Source of the DNA: DATKOF01 sp035524795
GTDB taxonomy: Bacteria > Pseudomonadota > Gammaproteobacteria > Burkholderiales > SG8-41
Direction of reading: 5' to 3'
NCBI GenBank assembly: GCA_035524795.1
Contig: DATKOF010000023.1
Coordinates: 1 to 25,015 of the forward strand
Length of the DNA stretch: 25,015 nucleotides
Part shown: positions 24,204 through 25,015 of the stretch, in pieces
Layout: each line of letters starts with the position of its first letter
How positions within the stretch are numbered: position 1 is the stretch's first letter
Notes under the pieces: model-generated
What the model was told of the DNA's origin: nothing
The model's database searches: none
What the model saw: the letters and a program-made list of their open reading frames with translations, nothing else
Made by a program: the position numbers and the translations under genes

Positions 24204-24581
24204 ATGAAAAGCACCGGCCATCGCAAACGCATAGCCGCCGTCGCGCTATTCGCGGTTCTGTTCAGCGCGTTGTCGCCTGCGTTCGCCGCGATCCAGTATC
24301 GCGGGCACCCCGAAGTGCTCGCCCAAATTTGCACTTCGCACGGGCTGGAACGCGTTTCTCTCGACGGCAAATTTCCTCCCGCCGCCCCGCACGACCACTC
24401 GATCCACTGCGCATGGTGTTCGGCAGGCACCGCGCAACCCGGGATCGGCGGCGCTTCGATCCCGACCGTCGTCGTCCCCGTCGTTTTCACGCAGGCCCCG
24501 CCTGCATTCATCGCAACAGCGCCGGCATTCTCTGTGCCGGTCGCTTTCTATTTCTCGCAAGCACCTCCCCTCGCCGCTTAA
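24204..24581 (+). CDS. DUF2946-like exported protein, copy 2
   Basis: A 125-residue product, equal in length to copy 1. The signal region (AAVALFAVLFSALSPAFAA) and the following QYRGHPEVLAQICTSHG align closely with it, as does the hallmark HCAWCSAGTAQPG (C69, C72; plus C43). The C-terminal halves differ: this one is richer in Val/Phe/Pro. The family has been linked by neighbourhood to copper and TonB systems; that is inference. The start is ATG 24204 next to its own promoter. It is followed by a hairpin and then by the tonB gene. Confidence 0.82.
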   Translation: MKSTGHRKRIAAVALFAVLFSALSPAFAAIQYRGHPEVLAQICTSHGLERVSLDGKFPPAAPHDHSIHCAWCSAGTAQPGIGGASIPTVVVPVVFTQAPPAFIATAPAFSVPVAFYFSQAPPLAA

Positions 24582-24596
24582 TTTCTGAAGCGGACA

Positions 24597-24616
24597 CCCG
24601 GCGTCATTGCGCCGGG
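24597..24616. repeat. Hairpin after DUF2946 copy 2
   Basis: CCCGGCG (24597-24603) pairs with CGCCGGG (24610-24616) around a TCATTG loop. It lies 15 bp after the gene's stop, the same place as the palindrome after copy 1. No T tract follows. Confidence 0.55.
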
Positions 24617-24678
24617 CGATGTCGCGTGTCCCACAAGGGAATACGCGACTTCAATCAACGATTCCTTTTGGGGAGGCG

Positions 24679-25015
24679 GTGGTTCCATGGTTCGCGCGGC
24701 ATATTGCACGCGCAGCCGTAACACCACCTGGCAACTTGATTTACAGGCAACTGGCGCCGGCTGAGACAGCCGGCGAAAAAGCGTTCAAGCTGGTCTTTGT
24801 CGGCGGGCTGCACGTGGCGCTGCTTCTGGCGGCCGCCACCATCACGCTGCGGCCGCAGCTTACCGAAATGCTGTCGCATCTCGACGTCCGCCTCGTTGAA
24901 GAAGCACCGCCCCAACCCAAGAGGGTGCCGCCGCCACCCAAACCGCAGGTAATTCCGCAGCAGCAGGAAGTCCCTCAGCTTCCAAAACCAGAAGTCATTG
25001 CAACCACCGCGGCAA
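24679..25015 (+). CDS. TonB-family energy transducer, N-terminal part (cut by window end)
   Basis: The frame runs to the window edge. A membrane anchor FKLVFVGGLHVALLLAAATITL (about 36-57) is followed by DVRLVEEAPPQPKRVPPPPKPQVIPQQQ, the Pro/Lys-rich periplasmic spacer of TonB. The cytoplasmic N terminus is about 35 residues. The start is uncertain: GTG 24679 has GGGGAGG only two bases upstream, and TTG 24736 is an alternative. The C-terminal receptor-binding domain is not in view. It fits a TonB-dependent copper uptake route for the preceding genes (inference). Confidence 0.8.
   Translation, partial: MVPWFARHIARAAVTPPGNLIYRQLAPAETAGEKAFKLVFVGGLHVALLLAAATITLRPQLTEMLSHLDVRLVEEAPPQPKRVPPPPKPQVIPQQQEVPQLPKPEVIATTAA

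Noticed and set aside
24155..24206. MerR/CueR-type promoter considered for the second DUF2946 gene
   Set aside because: MerR-type promoters have a 19-20 bp spacer with a dyad inside it; here the spacer is 18 bp without one.

Overview
The window is about 25 kb of a GC-rich Gram-negative chromosome. Many products carry Sec signal peptides for a periplasm, and there is an outer-membrane porin-like protein, TonB, a PCuAC copper chaperone, TlpA, DUF3617 and DUF2946 proteins and a dense c-di-GMP set. This content and the codon bias suggest a betaproteobacterium (Burkholderiales or Nitrosomonadales-like). That placement is inference; no rRNA or marker gene is present.

Region 1 (1-960) is AT-richer than the rest and looks acquired. 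It holds the 3' end of an IS3-family transposase with its terminal inverted repeat. The element sits inside the 3' end of an AlbA_2 (Schlafen-like) gene, and the IS end supplies that gene's stop codon.

Region 2 (920-6460) carries stress and envelope genes. A minus-strand pirin to periplasmic catalase-like peroxidase pair is followed by exported proteins: an unknown two-repeat protein, a proline-rich small protein and a Spy/CpxP-like protein. Facing away on the plus strand are a periplasmic PrxQ/BCP-type peroxiredoxin and a His/Gly-rich exported protein. Several units end in near-identical hairpin terminators.

Region 3 (6520-8030) has a ChaA-type cation/proton antiporter and a small monohaem cytochrome c.

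Region 4 (8022-15032) is a signalling block. A PAS-EAL protein with a degenerate active site is divergent from a REC-GGDEF-EAL protein whose GGDEF is degenerate but whose EAL is intact. Next come two broken signalling genes joined head to head (a CheY/Rcp1-like receiver and an EAL domain). A CHASE3 histidine kinase follows, preceded in its operon by a DUF3617 gene. The broken receiver was probably the kinase's partner.

Region 5 (15197-21174) has a DrrAB-type ABC exporter, a DoxX membrane protein, a ferritin-like protein, a Bcr/CflA drug exporter and the Kup potassium transporter, the last two as a minus-strand pair.

Region 6 (21359-25015) is a likely copper-handling locus: DUF2946 protein, outer-membrane protein with an N-terminal CxxCxC motif, TlpA thioredoxin, PCuAC chaperone, a second DUF2946 protein and the start of tonB, cut by the window edge. 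The two DUF2946 genes have equal length. Each appears to be driven by a near-consensus promoter placed so close to the ATG that the mRNA would be almost leaderless. A perfect 17-bp inverted repeat abuts the second promoter.
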